Shown: positions 7,221 through 15,840 of the stretch, piece after piece | Layout of the letters: every line of letters starts with the position of its first letter | Numbering within the stretch: the stretch's first letter is position 1 | Assembly (NCBI GenBank): GCA_903859705.1 | Contig: CAIONQ010000010.1 | Span: 1-47,811 of the forward strand | Reading direction: 5' to 3' | Length of the DNA stretch: 47,811 bases | From: an uncultured Chthonomonas sp. | Lineage (GTDB): Bacteria > Armatimonadota > Chthonomonadetes > Chthonomonadales > Chthonomonadaceae | The notes under the pieces: generated by a model | The model's database searches: none | Told to the model about the DNA's origin: nothing | The model's input: the letters and a program-made list of their open reading frames with translations, nothing else | Translations under genes and position numbers: made by a program

Positions 7221-8294
7221 CTATCGGGCAAGCAAGATGCTCCCATGTGATGCGTGCATTGCCAACGCAAATGCAGCCGCATTGTTGAGCATATGCATTA
7301 TGATGGTTACCCACAGGTTTTGGGTACGTTGGTATACGATAGCAAGCACCATACCCATTGGGAATATTACGATAACCGCCAGCGGCCCAAAGTGCACCGC
7401 CGCGAAACAGAGCGCGCTAAGTATCACTGCGCTGCGAACACCCCATCTGTGCTTGAGGGCATTGTACAGGAGCCCGCGAAACAATACTTCTTCGGCGATG
7501 GGGGCCGCAATGGATGCCACAAGCGCAAATGCTATTTTCCAGCCGATTGAGTGGATTGCGCCGAACATTCCTCCGGCGGTGGTTTCATCGGTTGTGGTGC
7601 GCAGTAACTTTGCCAGTTGCGGTGGCAGCAGGGATAACGCACCGGCCAGGCCTTTTTCCAGCAGCATCGCAGCCACCAGCATCAGTATGCTGGCGACAAG
7701 GCCGAATACAACCTGTTGTTTGGAAGGGCGTGTGAGGCCAATGGCACGCAGGGAGGTTCCGTAGCGTTTTACGAACAGGCTGCTTAAACCAACAAAGATT
7801 CCATTCTGCAGCAATGCTCCGATGATGATGATGGCAACACCATAAGGCGACCCCATAAATGCGTTGCCTTGAGCCCTCAGTGTATCCAGCACAGGAATTA
7901 TCAGGATAATCTGAGTGAGGCCCGCCACAACAAAGCCAGCCTGCAGTACCAGCCATGGATGTACCAGGCTCCATTTGGGCGCAAAGGCCGCGTTACGCGG
8001 TTCCGGTTTAACTGAAACAGGAACAAATTCGGAGGATAGTAATTCTGGATCATCGGGCACCGATGCTCCTGCTTCCAGATCCACACCTTCCAAAACGGGT
8101 TCGGGATCAGAGGGTACATCGGTATCAGGCGTGTCTTGAACTGGCACCTCAAGCGATTTCCGGGTGAGTGGCCGCAGTTCAATGAAGCCCCACCACAGAA
8201 TAAGCCCTATATCTATGGCGGCAACAAGCAGCATGGCTATCAGGAGCAAGTATAGAGTTGATGGTTGCTGGTTTTGCACAGTATCTCCATGCAC
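7221..8294 (-). CDS. CPBP-family intramembrane glutamic protease (Abi/CAAX-like)
   Basis: 357 residues, about eight membrane segments. Motif 1 is EEVLFRG with E268/E269 and R273, motif 2 is FAAVH with H301, and motif 3 is HMLNN with H334 and N338, the full catalytic set of the CPBP (Rce1-like) family. A first helix (13-37) is followed by an acidic soluble insert (about 45-108), unusual in length. Members process prenylated proteins, bacteriocin leaders or anti-sigma factors; the substrate here is unknown. The start is GTG, 14 nt after the ABC ATPase stop; the Shine-Dalgarno is weak, suggesting translational coupling. Confidence 0.88.
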   Translation of the reverse strand: MHGDTVQNQQPSTLYLLLIAMLLVAAIDIGLILWWGFIELRPLTRKSLEVPVQDTPDTDVPSDPEPVLEGVDLEAGASVPDDPELLSSEFVPVSVKPEPRNAAFAPKWSLVHPWLVLQAGFVVAGLTQIILIIPVLDTLRAQGNAFMGSPYGVAIIIIGALLQNGIFVGLSSLFVKRYGTSLRAIGLTRPSKQQVVFGLVASILMLVAAMLLEKGLAGALSLLPPQLAKLLRTTTDETTAGGMFGAIHSIGWKIAFALVASIAAPIAEEVLFRGLLYNALKHRWGVRSAVILSALCFAAVHFGPLAVIVIFPMGMVLAIVYQRTQNLWVTIIMHMLNNAAAFALAMHASHGSILLAR

Positions 8295-8308
8295 TGGCCT
8301 GGCTCAAA

Positions 8309-9133
8309 TCATGTAAGGAAGCGAATACGATCTGCATACTCATCGCCACCGGTAAGCTGAAGGAATATATGCTCCAACGAGGCCGGGCCAGCATGGGAAT
8401 CAGCATCGGGCTGGTTAGCCGACCATGCTTGCAGTTCTGCAACGGTGCCCTGCGCAATGATTTCGCCCCGGTTTACAATGGCAACTCTGTGGCACATTTT
8501 TTCTGCAATTTCCAGAATATGTGTGGATACAAAAATGGTGGTGCCACGCCTGCCAAGCTCCCGCAGAATTTCCTGCATGGCGAGAGCGCTCTGCGGATCC
8601 AGGCCAACAGTGGGCTCATCCAGAAAGATAACGCGGGGATGGTGGATTAACGCGCCCGCAAGGGCAATCTTTTGCCGCATGCCTCGTGAGTAGCCCTGAA
8701 TGAGCGTGTGGGCTTTGCTCTCCAGCGCGAAAAGTGCAAGCAGATCGGCAACACTTTGCGCTCTATCTTTACGGGGCATATTGTAAAGATCTGCCATAAA
8801 GTTGAGAAACTCAACGCCGGTGAGTTTTTCATACAGGTAAGGATTATCTGGAATATAGCCGAACATGCGGCGCGCATCCAGTGGCTGTTTAACAATATCA
8901 TATCCGCAGATGGTGGCAGTGCCAGAATCTGCACCGAGCAGGCCGGTAAGCATTTTGATGGTGGTGGTTTTGCCAGCGCCATTGGGGCCAAGAAAGCCAT
9001 AGATCTCACCGCTCTTAACTTCCAGGCTGATGGAGTTGACGGCGGTAAAATCTCCAAAGCGCTTCAGGAGATCTGTACAGGCAATGGCTGGCTGTGCAGT
9101 TTGCTCTACTTGTGGCTGTTCATCACTTTGCAT
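8309..9133 (-). CDS. ABC transporter ATP-binding protein
   Basis: 274 residues with a complete ATPase core: Walker A GPNGAGKT (49-56), signature YSRGM (148-152), Walker B VIFLDEP (168-174), D-loop and switch His205. It resembles the CcmA/NatA branch used by ABC-2 type exporters. About 20 extra residues rich in Gln precede the domain. No permease is adjacent: the next gene (14 nt downstream) is the CPBP protease, a multispanning protein without ABC-2 features. The true partner is therefore either encoded elsewhere or the pair works together in an unusual way. It lies 9 nt after prmC. Confidence 0.93.
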   Translation of the reverse strand: MQSDEQPQVEQTAQPAIACTDLLKRFGDFTAVNSISLEVKSGEIYGFLGPNGAGKTTTIKMLTGLLGADSGTATICGYDIVKQPLDARRMFGYIPDNPYLYEKLTGVEFLNFMADLYNMPRKDRAQSVADLLALFALESKAHTLIQGYSRGMRQKIALAGALIHHPRVIFLDEPTVGLDPQSALAMQEILRELGRRGTTIFVSTHILEIAEKMCHRVAIVNRGEIIAQGTVAELQAWSANQPDADSHAGPASLEHIFLQLTGGDEYADRIRFLT

Positions 9134-9142
9134 AATAGATAA

Positions 9143-10030
9143 CTACTGGTGCGGGGCCGCGCCCGTTACCATCCGGCCAATTCCGGCGAAATCGGGATGT
9201 ATCTGGACGTTGAGGAAACCTGCATCTCTCAGCAGAATTGCTGTGGCTTCCGCCTGACCAGCGCCTATTTCCAGCGCGATGGCACCCGCTGGCTTCAACA
9301 CAGTGCGCGCGCAAGATACAATTTTGCGTACCAGGTATAAACCGTCTGGCCCGCCATCCAATGCTAAATACGGTTCGTGCAGGCGCACTTCTGGCTGAAG
9401 GGTGGCGAGATCTGAAGCCGGTATGTAGGGAGGGTTAGACACCAGCACATCCGCATGCACGCCGGGTGCGATTGAACTTAGCAGATCTGCCTGTTGAACT
9501 TGAATGCGGTGTGCAACACCCTGGGCTGCGGCATTTCTGAGGGTGTAGTGCACGGCACCTGGCGATACATCGATAGACACGCCCCGGGCGCTTTCACAGC
9601 TGTAGAGGGCGGCGATGCCGATGCAGCCTGTTCCGCAGCACACATCCACTATAAGCGGCTCAGGCGTTGTGGAGACGTTAAGCTGAGCGATCGCAAACTC
9701 CACCAGCATCTCAGTTTCTGGCCTCGGAATGAGCACGCCGGGGCCAACTTCAAACGAGAGACCGTAGAACTCCTGATTACCCCGCAAATAGGCAAAAGGC
9801 ACACGCCGTATGGCGCGCGCCTCTGCGAATTGTGCTATTTGTTGGAGTAGTTCCGCGTCTGGAAATGCCGGTGTGCCCGCAATGATCGCTGATCGGCTAA
9901 CACCAAGAACATGAGCCAGGATGAGCTGCGCTTCAAACCGGGGCTGTTCGATATCCGCTAGCCTCAGTTGTTCTGTGATGTGCGCGGTAAGCGCCCGAAT
10001 ATCGCCAGTTTCCGTATTGCCGCTGGTCAT
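9143..10030 (-). CDS. prmC: Peptide chain release factor N5-glutamine methyltransferase
   Basis: 295 residues. It methylates the GGQ glutamine of release factors RF1 and RF2 with S-adenosylmethionine. An N-terminal helical domain (about 1-95) binds the release factor. The Rossmann methyltransferase core has VDVCCGTGCIGIA as the SAM loop and the diagnostic NPPY motif near residues 197-200 that binds the target glutamine. It lies 20 nt downstream of prfA, the classical prfA-prmC arrangement, so enzyme and substrate are co-expressed. No strong Shine-Dalgarno; coupling to prfA is likely. Confidence 0.96.
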   Translation of the reverse strand: MTSGNTETGDIRALTAHITEQLRLADIEQPRFEAQLILAHVLGVSRSAIIAGTPAFPDAELLQQIAQFAEARAIRRVPFAYLRGNQEFYGLSFEVGPGVLIPRPETEMLVEFAIAQLNVSTTPEPLIVDVCCGTGCIGIAALYSCESARGVSIDVSPGAVHYTLRNAAAQGVAHRIQVQQADLLSSIAPGVHADVLVSNPPYIPASDLATLQPEVRLHEPYLALDGGPDGLYLVRKIVSCARTVLKPAGAIALEIGAGQAEATAILLRDAGFLNVQIHPDFAGIGRMVTGAAPHQ

Positions 10031-10050
10031 ACCGGTTGCTATCCGTATTC

Positions 10051-11139
10051 CTACTCTTCGGATCCTTCGCGCATCTTTTCAGCCTGATCCGCAAGGATGA
10101 GGCCATCAATAAACTCCTGAAGGTCGCCATCCATTACTGTTGCCACGTTGTGGATGGTTTTGTTGATGCGGTGATCGGTAACGCGGCCATCCTGGAAGTG
10201 GTATGTTCGGATCTTTTCGCTGCGCTCTCCGCTGCCTACCTGAGACCGGCGTGCGCCAGACTGCGCATCATTCGATTCCTGCAGCTTCAGCTCGTAAAGC
10301 CTGGTTCGCAGAGCGTTGCGTGCTTTAATTTTGTTTTGCAACTGGCTGCGTTCGTCCTGGCACTGCACCACAATACCTGTGGGGATGTGTGTTAGGCGAA
10401 TGGCCGTTGCTACCTTTTGAACGTTCTGGCCGCCTGCACTGGAGGAGTGGTAGATATCTTCTTTGATGTCTTTTTCATCCAGCTCAACGTCCACTTCCTC
10501 GGCTTCGGGAAGAACGGCAACCGTTACCGTGGAGGTTTGCATTCTGCCACTGGATTCGGTTACGGGCACACGCTGCACGCGGTGCACGCCGCCTTCAAAC
10601 TTCAGCTGGCTGTAGGCGCCCTGCCCTACTATGAGGAAGGTTACTTCCTGAACCCCGCCAATGCCTGTTTCCTGAATATCAATAACTTCCGTTTTCCAGC
10701 GTCTGCGTTCTGCATAGCGGGTGTACATTCGGAAGAGTTCACCTGCGAAGAGTTTTGCCTCTTCTCCACCAGCCGCAGCGCGGATTTCCATCTGCACGTT
10801 GCGGTCGTCATTAGGGTCTTTCGGCAGGAGCATCATGCGGATTTTCTCCTCCAGCTCCTCCTTTTGTTTCTTGAGCCCTTCCAGCATTTCGATGCCAAGC
10901 TCACGCTCGCCGCTTTCACCGGCAAGGCCCAGCATCTCTTCGGCTTCGGGGATATCTTTAACTACCTGCCTGTACTCGCGGAACGCGAGGGCTACGCCTT
11001 CGATCTCCATCTGGGCTTTTTTGCCCTGCATGTACTTCTGGTAATCCGAGCTATACTCAGGATCGTTCAGAAGGGCCTCGAGCTCAACATATCGCTTTTC
11101 AATCTCTCCCAGTTTGGGAAGAGCCTGATCAATGGCCAC
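10051..11139 (-). CDS. prfA: Peptide chain release factor 1
   Basis: 362 residues, normal RF1 length. It terminates translation at UAA/UAG. The stop-codon-reading tripeptide is PVT (about 189-191, in RVPVTESSGRMQTST), which marks RF1 rather than RF2. The catalytic GGQ is at about 234-236 in SSAGGQNVQKVAT; many RF1 proteins have GAGGQHVN there. The start is GTG (MAIDQALPKLGEIEKRY), with GGAAGG 10 nt upstream. First gene of a run that continues with prmC, the ABC ATPase, CPBP and TPR genes. Confidence 0.97.
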   Translation of the reverse strand: MAIDQALPKLGEIEKRYVELEALLNDPEYSSDYQKYMQGKKAQMEIEGVALAFREYRQVVKDIPEAEEMLGLAGESGERELGIEMLEGLKKQKEELEEKIRMMLLPKDPNDDRNVQMEIRAAAGGEEAKLFAGELFRMYTRYAERRRWKTEVIDIQETGIGGVQEVTFLIVGQGAYSQLKFEGGVHRVQRVPVTESSGRMQTSTVTVAVLPEAEEVDVELDEKDIKEDIYHSSSAGGQNVQKVATAIRLTHIPTGIVVQCQDERSQLQNKIKARNALRTRLYELKLQESNDAQSGARRSQVGSGERSEKIRTYHFQDGRVTDHRINKTIHNVATVMDGDLQEFIDGLILADQAEKMREGSEE

Positions 11140-11269
11140 TTTTTCGCCGCCTTCCAGTCAAGATAACGGGCGGGAGACAACAGTACCTTCCCGCCACAAC
11201 GGGCACATTGTACTCCATAGCCCCTCTTTTGGGCAAACATTGGCCCACAATGGCAGCACGGTTCGTGCT

Positions 11270-11458
11270 TTATCTCGGTGGGAAACCAGCAGGAATGTCA
11301 CTATAAACCGGATGTAAAACCAGACCCATTGCAATAAGAATAAAAAACAGCATTACCCACACAACCGCAATCCAGACGCTGCGCGGTCGAGGCCATGCTG
11401 GCTGCATGCTGCCCGCACGTTTTTTGCGTTTACGATTTGCCTTTAAGTAGCCGTACAT
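11270..11458 (-). CDS. Mini membrane protein, copy 1 of a tandem pair
   Basis: 62 residues, not a family I can name. A basic N-terminus (MYGYLKANRKRKKR) and a Pro-rich linker lead into one membrane helix (SVWIAVVWVMLFFILIAMGL) and a short tail. It matches the upstream neighbour in order: M-x(6-7)-N-(R)-K-R-K, P-R/Q-x(2)-SVW, then a Phe/Ile-rich helix. ATG 11458 is chosen because in both copies the same TGGTGTGTATG context precedes it; open frame extends only four codons further. Conservation across two copies is the main evidence that it is real. Confidence 0.6.
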   Translation of the reverse strand: MYGYLKANRKRKKRAGSMQPAWPRPRSVWIAVVWVMLFFILIAMGLVLHPVYSDIPAGFPPR

Positions 11459-11509
11459 ACACACCGCCACAGAAGATTTACTGATAGCATCACCGGATAT
11501 CGCTATTGA

Positions 11510-11689
11510 TCAATCCCGGAAACCCACATCTTGAAACCCATAACGAACCCACAGGAACATTATGATGAATATTATGAACGGGATCAGGCAGCCCAGATGG
11601 TTCCACACGCTGAAAACTTGAGGTGGATCTGGGTACTTGCGGCCAGGTTGGATTTGTACTTTGCGCTTGTTCTCAAAAAGTGCTGCCAT
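11510..11689 (-). CDS. Mini membrane protein, copy 2 of a tandem pair
   Basis: 59 residues. A basic N-terminus (MAALFENKRK), a Pro-containing linker (GRKYPDPPQVFSVW) and one strongly hydrophobic helix (LGCLIPFIIFIIMFLWV) are followed by a short aromatic tail. Paralogue of the gene 51 bp downstream. ATG 11689 with GGTGG 5 nt upstream is preferred to an earlier in-frame ATG at 11737, because the residues before it do not align with copy 1. Divergent from the rhamnosidase gene at 11812. Function unknown; topology suggests a small inner-membrane peptide. Confidence 0.58.
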   Translation of the reverse strand: MAALFENKRKVQIQPGRKYPDPPQVFSVWNHLGCLIPFIIFIIMFLWVRYGFQDVGFRD

Positions 11690-11811
11690 ACACACCACCA
11701 GACCAGAGTACCGGTTGAGATTGCCCGTAGTTGCCATTGCTCATTACGCATGCAAGCAGGAATTGGGTTCAATCGGTAGGGAATGAGATAGAAACCTATC
11801 CGGAGACCGAT

Positions 11812-14502
11812 TTGCCAACCACAACCACGCTATGCACAGCCGCTGTTTTGCTAATAACCATGCTAACTGTTTCTGTACATGCCGACAAGAACATCACGAA
11901 GCACCGGCAGGACACTGATTGGCCAGAGATTACCCGGGAGGCCCACCCCTGGACGCGCTGGTGGTGGTTGGGCAGCGCCGTGGATGAGGCAAATATATCC
12001 TCTCTGCTCCAGACTTACCGTGATGCGGGCCTGGGTGGTGTTGAGATAACCCCGATCTATGGAGTTCAGGGGCAGGAAAGCAGAGACATCCCCTACCTTT
12101 CTGATCGCTGGATGCAGATGCTGGCGCACACAATTCGCGTGGCAGGCAACCTGGATATGGGCGTGGATATGCCAAGTGGAACGGGCTGGCCATTCGGGGG
12201 TCCGGAGATATCTCCAGAGGCCGCCGGAACTGAGTTTGCAGATAAGTTTGCGATAGAAAAACACAGTGCCGAAACCGGGGTGCCAGTTTCCATCTCTGCC
12301 AGTGTACTGGCATCCACGGCAGTAAATGAAGTTACCCGTGAAGAGCGCGTCCTCGCACCTGGATCATTGTTTACTGCCCCCGATGGTGGCTGGAATATCT
12401 ACACTCTAAATCAGAAGTGGAGTGGTATGAAGGTGAAACGGGCAGCGCCCGGAGGTGCTGGCCCCTGTATCAATCCATTTCTTGAGAGCTCGCTAAATAC
12501 GTACCTCAGCCGCTTCACCCCACGCCTCTCATCCATTCAGCCTCTAAAATTGAGGGCGCAGTTTCACGATTCGTTTGAGTATGCAGCCAACTGGAGCCCC
12601 GATCTGCTGAAGCAGTTTTTGCATGATCATGGCTATAAGCTAGAGGAGCACCTTGCAGCATTTTACGGCGATGCCCCTTCAGAGACACATGCCCGTGTGC
12701 GCACCGATTACCGCGAAACGGCCGGGCGTATGCTGCTTGAGAACTTTACGGTGCCCTGGACCCGCTGGGCACACAGCATGGGGAGCATTAGCAGAAATCA
12801 GGCCCATGGTTCACCGGGCAATTTGTTAGATTTGTATGGCGCGGTAGACATTCCGGAAACGGAGGTGTTCCGCAGTAAGGGCGATCCGAGGGTGAGCAAG
12901 TTCGCGAGCTCTGCCGCACATGTAATGGGGCATAAGCTTGTATCCTCAGAAACGTGCACCTGGATGGCAGAACATTTTCAAGAGACACTCGCAGATGCGC
13001 GGCATACGATAGACAGGTTGTTTGTATCCGGAATAAATCACATCTTTTACCACGGAACTGCCTACTCTCCTGCAGATGCTGCCTGGCCGGGTTGGATGTT
13101 TTACGCATCAACACATTTTGAACCCAACAACCCAATATGGCGCGACTTTCCCGCGCTCAACGCCTATGTTGCCCGCAGCCAATCGCTGCTGCAGGCCGGG
13201 TCACCCGATAATGACCTGCTGGTTTACTGGCCCCTGCACGATCTGTGGCAGAAGCATCCTGCCACATTTGGGCTCACGATTGAAGGCAAATGGCTGGAGG
13301 GAGAGCCCTTTGGAGACACCGCACAGAAGTTACTGAACAACGGGTATTGCCTTGACTATGTTTCAGATAGCCAGTTAGATGCGGCAACTGCTGTTGCGGG
13401 CGAGATAATGGTACCGGGCGGAAAGTACAAAGCCGTGTTGGTTCCACCCTGCCAGTATATGCCGGCATCTACCCTGCAGACGCTGAACAAGCTGGCAACA
13501 CAGGGTTGCCGCATATTGTTTATGAGTTTGCCCCAGGATGTGCCCGGACTGGGTGGCCTCGAGGCACGGAGAGCTCAGTTCAAAGACGCGCTGAAGAACC
13601 TGCAGCAGCAATCCGCCAAGCATGTAAAGATCCAGCAGGACCTGAGCCTTTTGATAAATGGCAGCGGTGTGGAACGAGAGCCTGCATCCACCGTGGCGGG
13701 AGTGATGGTGCTGCGACGCAGGTGGGACGATGGGCGGCAATACCTTGTGGTGAACCAGAGCGGCAAGGCATTTGAAGGCTGGCTGCCACTGGCAGGCGAG
13801 TTCCAATCTGCCGTAATCTATGATGCGATGAACGCAGAAATCGGCATTGCGGCTATTAAGAGAACGCAGGGTGGGATGCATGTGTACGCCCAGATTCCAG
13901 ACGGGCATTCGCTGCTTATTCGAACCCACGTGAGCCACAAAGCAAAGGGAAAAGCGTGGAGGTATCTTCGCCCTGCAGGCGAAGCTATGCCGATAAACGG
14001 CAACTGGGAGACAAACTTCATAGCCGGTGGCCCCACCCTTCCATCGAAACAAATTGCAAAGCAACCATTGCTGTGGACGGATGCATCCGTTACCACTCCC
14101 GAGACAGAGCGTTTTGCTGGAACAGCAAGGTACCGGGTTACGTTTCGTAAACCTGCCGGAAAATATATTGCCTGGCTATTGAGCCTTGGTGAGGTGCGCG
14201 AAAGTGCACGGGTATTGCTTAACGGTGTTCCACTGGCAACCCTTTTGGATGCCCCCTACCGTGTTACGATTGAGAACAGATTGCTGAAAACTGGCGACAA
14301 TGTGCTGGAGATTGAGGTAACTGCCTGCGCCGCAAACCGCATACGGGATTTGGACAGAAACGGTGTTGCGTGGCGCATATTCCACGAGATCAACTTTGTT
14401 AACATTCAATACAAGGCATTTGATAGCTCAAACTGGCCCATACGGCCCTGCGGGCTTGCAGGGCCGGTGGTGCTAACTCCGGCCGCAAAATTTCAACCGT
14501 AG
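11812..14502 (+). CDS. Secreted GH106-like alpha-L-rhamnosidase
   Basis: About 896 residues. After a hydrophobic export segment ending VHA, the mature N-terminus has the GH106 pattern HPWTRWWWLGSAVDE, GGVEITPIYGVQGQE and MGVDMPSGTGWPFGG. A central segment GINHIFYHGTAYSPADAAWP is also typical. The C-terminal ~130 residues look like the beta-sandwich carbohydrate-binding end seen in this family. GH106 enzymes remove alpha-L-rhamnose from rhamnogalacturonan and flavonoid glycosides. The start is uncertain: TTG 11812 has GGAG six nt upstream and begins the export segment, while an in-frame ATG at 11731 would add 27 residues unlike a signal peptide. The specific linkage cannot be read from sequence. 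Confidence 0.87.
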   Translation: MPTTTTLCTAAVLLITMLTVSVHADKNITKHRQDTDWPEITREAHPWTRWWWLGSAVDEANISSLLQTYRDAGLGGVEITPIYGVQGQESRDIPYLSDRWMQMLAHTIRVAGNLDMGVDMPSGTGWPFGGPEISPEAAGTEFADKFAIEKHSAETGVPVSISASVLASTAVNEVTREERVLAPGSLFTAPDGGWNIYTLNQKWSGMKVKRAAPGGAGPCINPFLESSLNTYLSRFTPRLSSIQPLKLRAQFHDSFEYAANWSPDLLKQFLHDHGYKLEEHLAAFYGDAPSETHARVRTDYRETAGRMLLENFTVPWTRWAHSMGSISRNQAHGSPGNLLDLYGAVDIPETEVFRSKGDPRVSKFASSAAHVMGHKLVSSETCTWMAEHFQETLADARHTIDRLFVSGINHIFYHGTAYSPADAAWPGWMFYASTHFEPNNPIWRDFPALNAYVARSQSLLQAGSPDNDLLVYWPLHDLWQKHPATFGLTIEGKWLEGEPFGDTAQKLLNNGYCLDYVSDSQLDAATAVAGEIMVPGGKYKAVLVPPCQYMPASTLQTLNKLATQGCRILFMSLPQDVPGLGGLEARRAQFKDALKNLQQQSAKHVKIQQDLSLLINGSGVEREPASTVAGVMVLRRRWDDGRQYLVVNQSGKAFEGWLPLAGEFQSAVIYDAMNAEIGIAAIKRTQGGMHVYAQIPDGHSLLIRTHVSHKAKGKAWRYLRPAGEAMPINGNWETNFIAGGPTLPSKQIAKQPLLWTDASVTTPETERFAGTARYRVTFRKPAGKYIAWLLSLGEVRESARVLLNGVPLATLLDAPYRVTIENRLLKTGDNVLEIEVTACAANRIRDLDRNGVAWRIFHEINFVNIQYKAFDSSNWPIRPCGLAGPVVLTPAAKFQP

Positions 14503-14513
14503 TCTGCTGCAGG

Positions 14514-15290
14514 TTAGTTCAGATCCTTGCCAGTTATTCCACCAACTGTGAGGTTGAAATCCGGGCAATCTAAGGCGGATGGGTTTAGCTTTCTTGCCTG
14601 CAAGAACTTAACGTGGCCATCTGCAAAGGCCTCGTTTCGGCTGCCATCCCACCTATCCTGCCCGGGTGTGGAAGCACCGGAGAGCGTGCCCCAGTAGCCC
14701 ACCGGTGCATTAGGATGTTCGTGAGAGTTGTAGTACTCGCCCACCATTATCTTTTGTGAAGGGTACTGCAGTGCGGCTTCGGATTGTGTGGCGCACAGGG
14801 CTCCCGCCCCGGGATTGTTGAGCGCCACCGGAAGGTTGCCGATGTTCATTGCGGCAATTTGGGTTGGATCGTGGTAAAAGGCTGCGGAGTAGCCGTAGGA
14901 AGTTCCATCGAATACGGATGCAGATTGATAATCTGAAGGGCAGATGAGTACGGAAGGGCTTCCAGCCGAAGCGCTATAGGTGCCATCTGTGGTCTCTTTC
15001 TGGCCGATGGCCAGGTAGGTCATTAGCGGCCATCGAAAGCGCTTCCCTACCCAGAGGTACGGATCGTTTGTATTGGGATAGCAACTATCATAATCTTGAA
15101 TGTAGAGCAGGATAGATTGCGTTATCTGGCGCTCGTTACTGATGCAGGCCGTTTTACGGCCCTGTTCTCTTGCTCTGGAGAAAACAGGGAACAAAATGGA
15201 TGCTAGAATTGCTATAATTGCGATGACTACGAGGAGTTCGATGAGAGTAAAGGCTGCCTTAGTGGTGCCAGCAGTCCGGGGGTGGTGCAT
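14514..15290 (-). CDS. Type II pseudopilin-like protein, DUF1559-like
   Basis: 258 residues. The prepilin cleavage/methylation signal is [20 protein letters not shown]; Ala, not the usual Gly, is at -1 of the predicted cut, which may still be accepted by prepilin peptidase. The helix continues into [15 protein letters not shown], a form common in Armatimonadota and Planctomycetota. The globular part ends with [12 protein letters not shown], the H-x(n)-DGH motif of the DUF1559 class. These proteins are abundant and mostly of unknown role, perhaps surface pilins. No pilus assembly gene is nearby. It converges on the GH106 gene with an 11-nt gap. Confidence 0.9.
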   Translation of the reverse strand: MHHPRTAGTTKAAFTLIELLVVIAIIAILASILFPVFSRAREQGRKTACISNERQITQSILLYIQDYDSCYPNTNDPYLWVGKRFRWPLMTYLAIGQKETTDGTYSASAGSPSVLICPSDYQSASVFDGTSYGYSAAFYHDPTQIAAMNIGNLPVALNNPGAGALCATQSEAALQYPSQKIMVGEYYNSHEHPNAPVGYWGTLSGASTPGQDRWDGSRNEAFADGHVKFLQARKLNPSALDCPDFNLTVGGITGKDLN

Positions 15291-15340
15291 TCCGTTGACT
15301 TTCTATTGTGTTGCTAATTTGGGCGTGTACTGCGCATATT

Positions 15341-15748
15341 TTATTGCCGCCGAACTTTTCTCTTTGCTTCCGCACGGGCTTCGTTTTCCGCAACACGGAA
15401 CCTGACAATTTGGCGCACAAGATCTACTGGTACCGGCTGATCCATTGGAAACCGGATAGTTCCTTTCGCGGTTTCGTACCCTACAAGCTCATCTGCAAAC
15501 ATCTGCGTTACAGCGTTGGCACCGGGGTAAAAGCCTATGTGGCGCGTATGGGCCGCAAAGTACACCACAATGCCATGGTATTTGTAGGCAGGCATGTTGT
15601 AGCTAATTACAGGCGCTGCAAGCGGTGCTGCCTCTGCAACGGCATCGGAGAGCTCTTGCAACCGCTGCTGAGCCAGGGGCGGTTGTGCGGCAATATACTC
15701 CTCTACGGAATGAAAGCGAATCTTGTTTGAGGCATTGGAGGAATCCAT
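15341..15748 (-). CDS. DUF1801 (YdhG-like) domain protein
   Basis: 135 residues, cytoplasmic. Hallmarks of the DUF1801 / iron-chaperone-like fold are ISYNMPAYKYHG, VYFAAHTRHIGFYPG and KGTIRFPMDQPVPVDLV. The family includes frataxin-like iron-binding candidates and many proteins of unknown role; it is a common small-protein fold, so I assign only the domain. AGGG lies 10 nt before the ATG. Divergent from the beta-helix gene at 15841 across a 92-bp gap. Confidence 0.85.
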   Translation of the reverse strand: MDSSNASNKIRFHSVEEYIAAQPPLAQQRLQELSDAVAEAAPLAAPVISYNMPAYKYHGIVVYFAAHTRHIGFYPGANAVTQMFADELVGYETAKGTIRFPMDQPVPVDLVRQIVRFRVAENEARAEAKRKVRRQ

Positions 15749-15840
15749 GGCGGCAAGTCCCTGATCTTATAGTTAGGTGAATACCGCAATAGATTACCCT
15801 GCCAGTTGGGTTGTGCGCATCACCTAGGTAGGAGGGTGCC

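Noticed and set aside
10417-11166. Long plus-strand open frame (249 residues) opposite prfA
   Set aside because: It is a shadow of the minus-strand RF1 codon pattern; Phe/Leu-rich with no domain.
13375-14064. Minus-strand open frame of 229 residues opposite the GH106 gene
   Set aside because: Cys/His-rich random composition, no ribosome site, opposite a confident gene.
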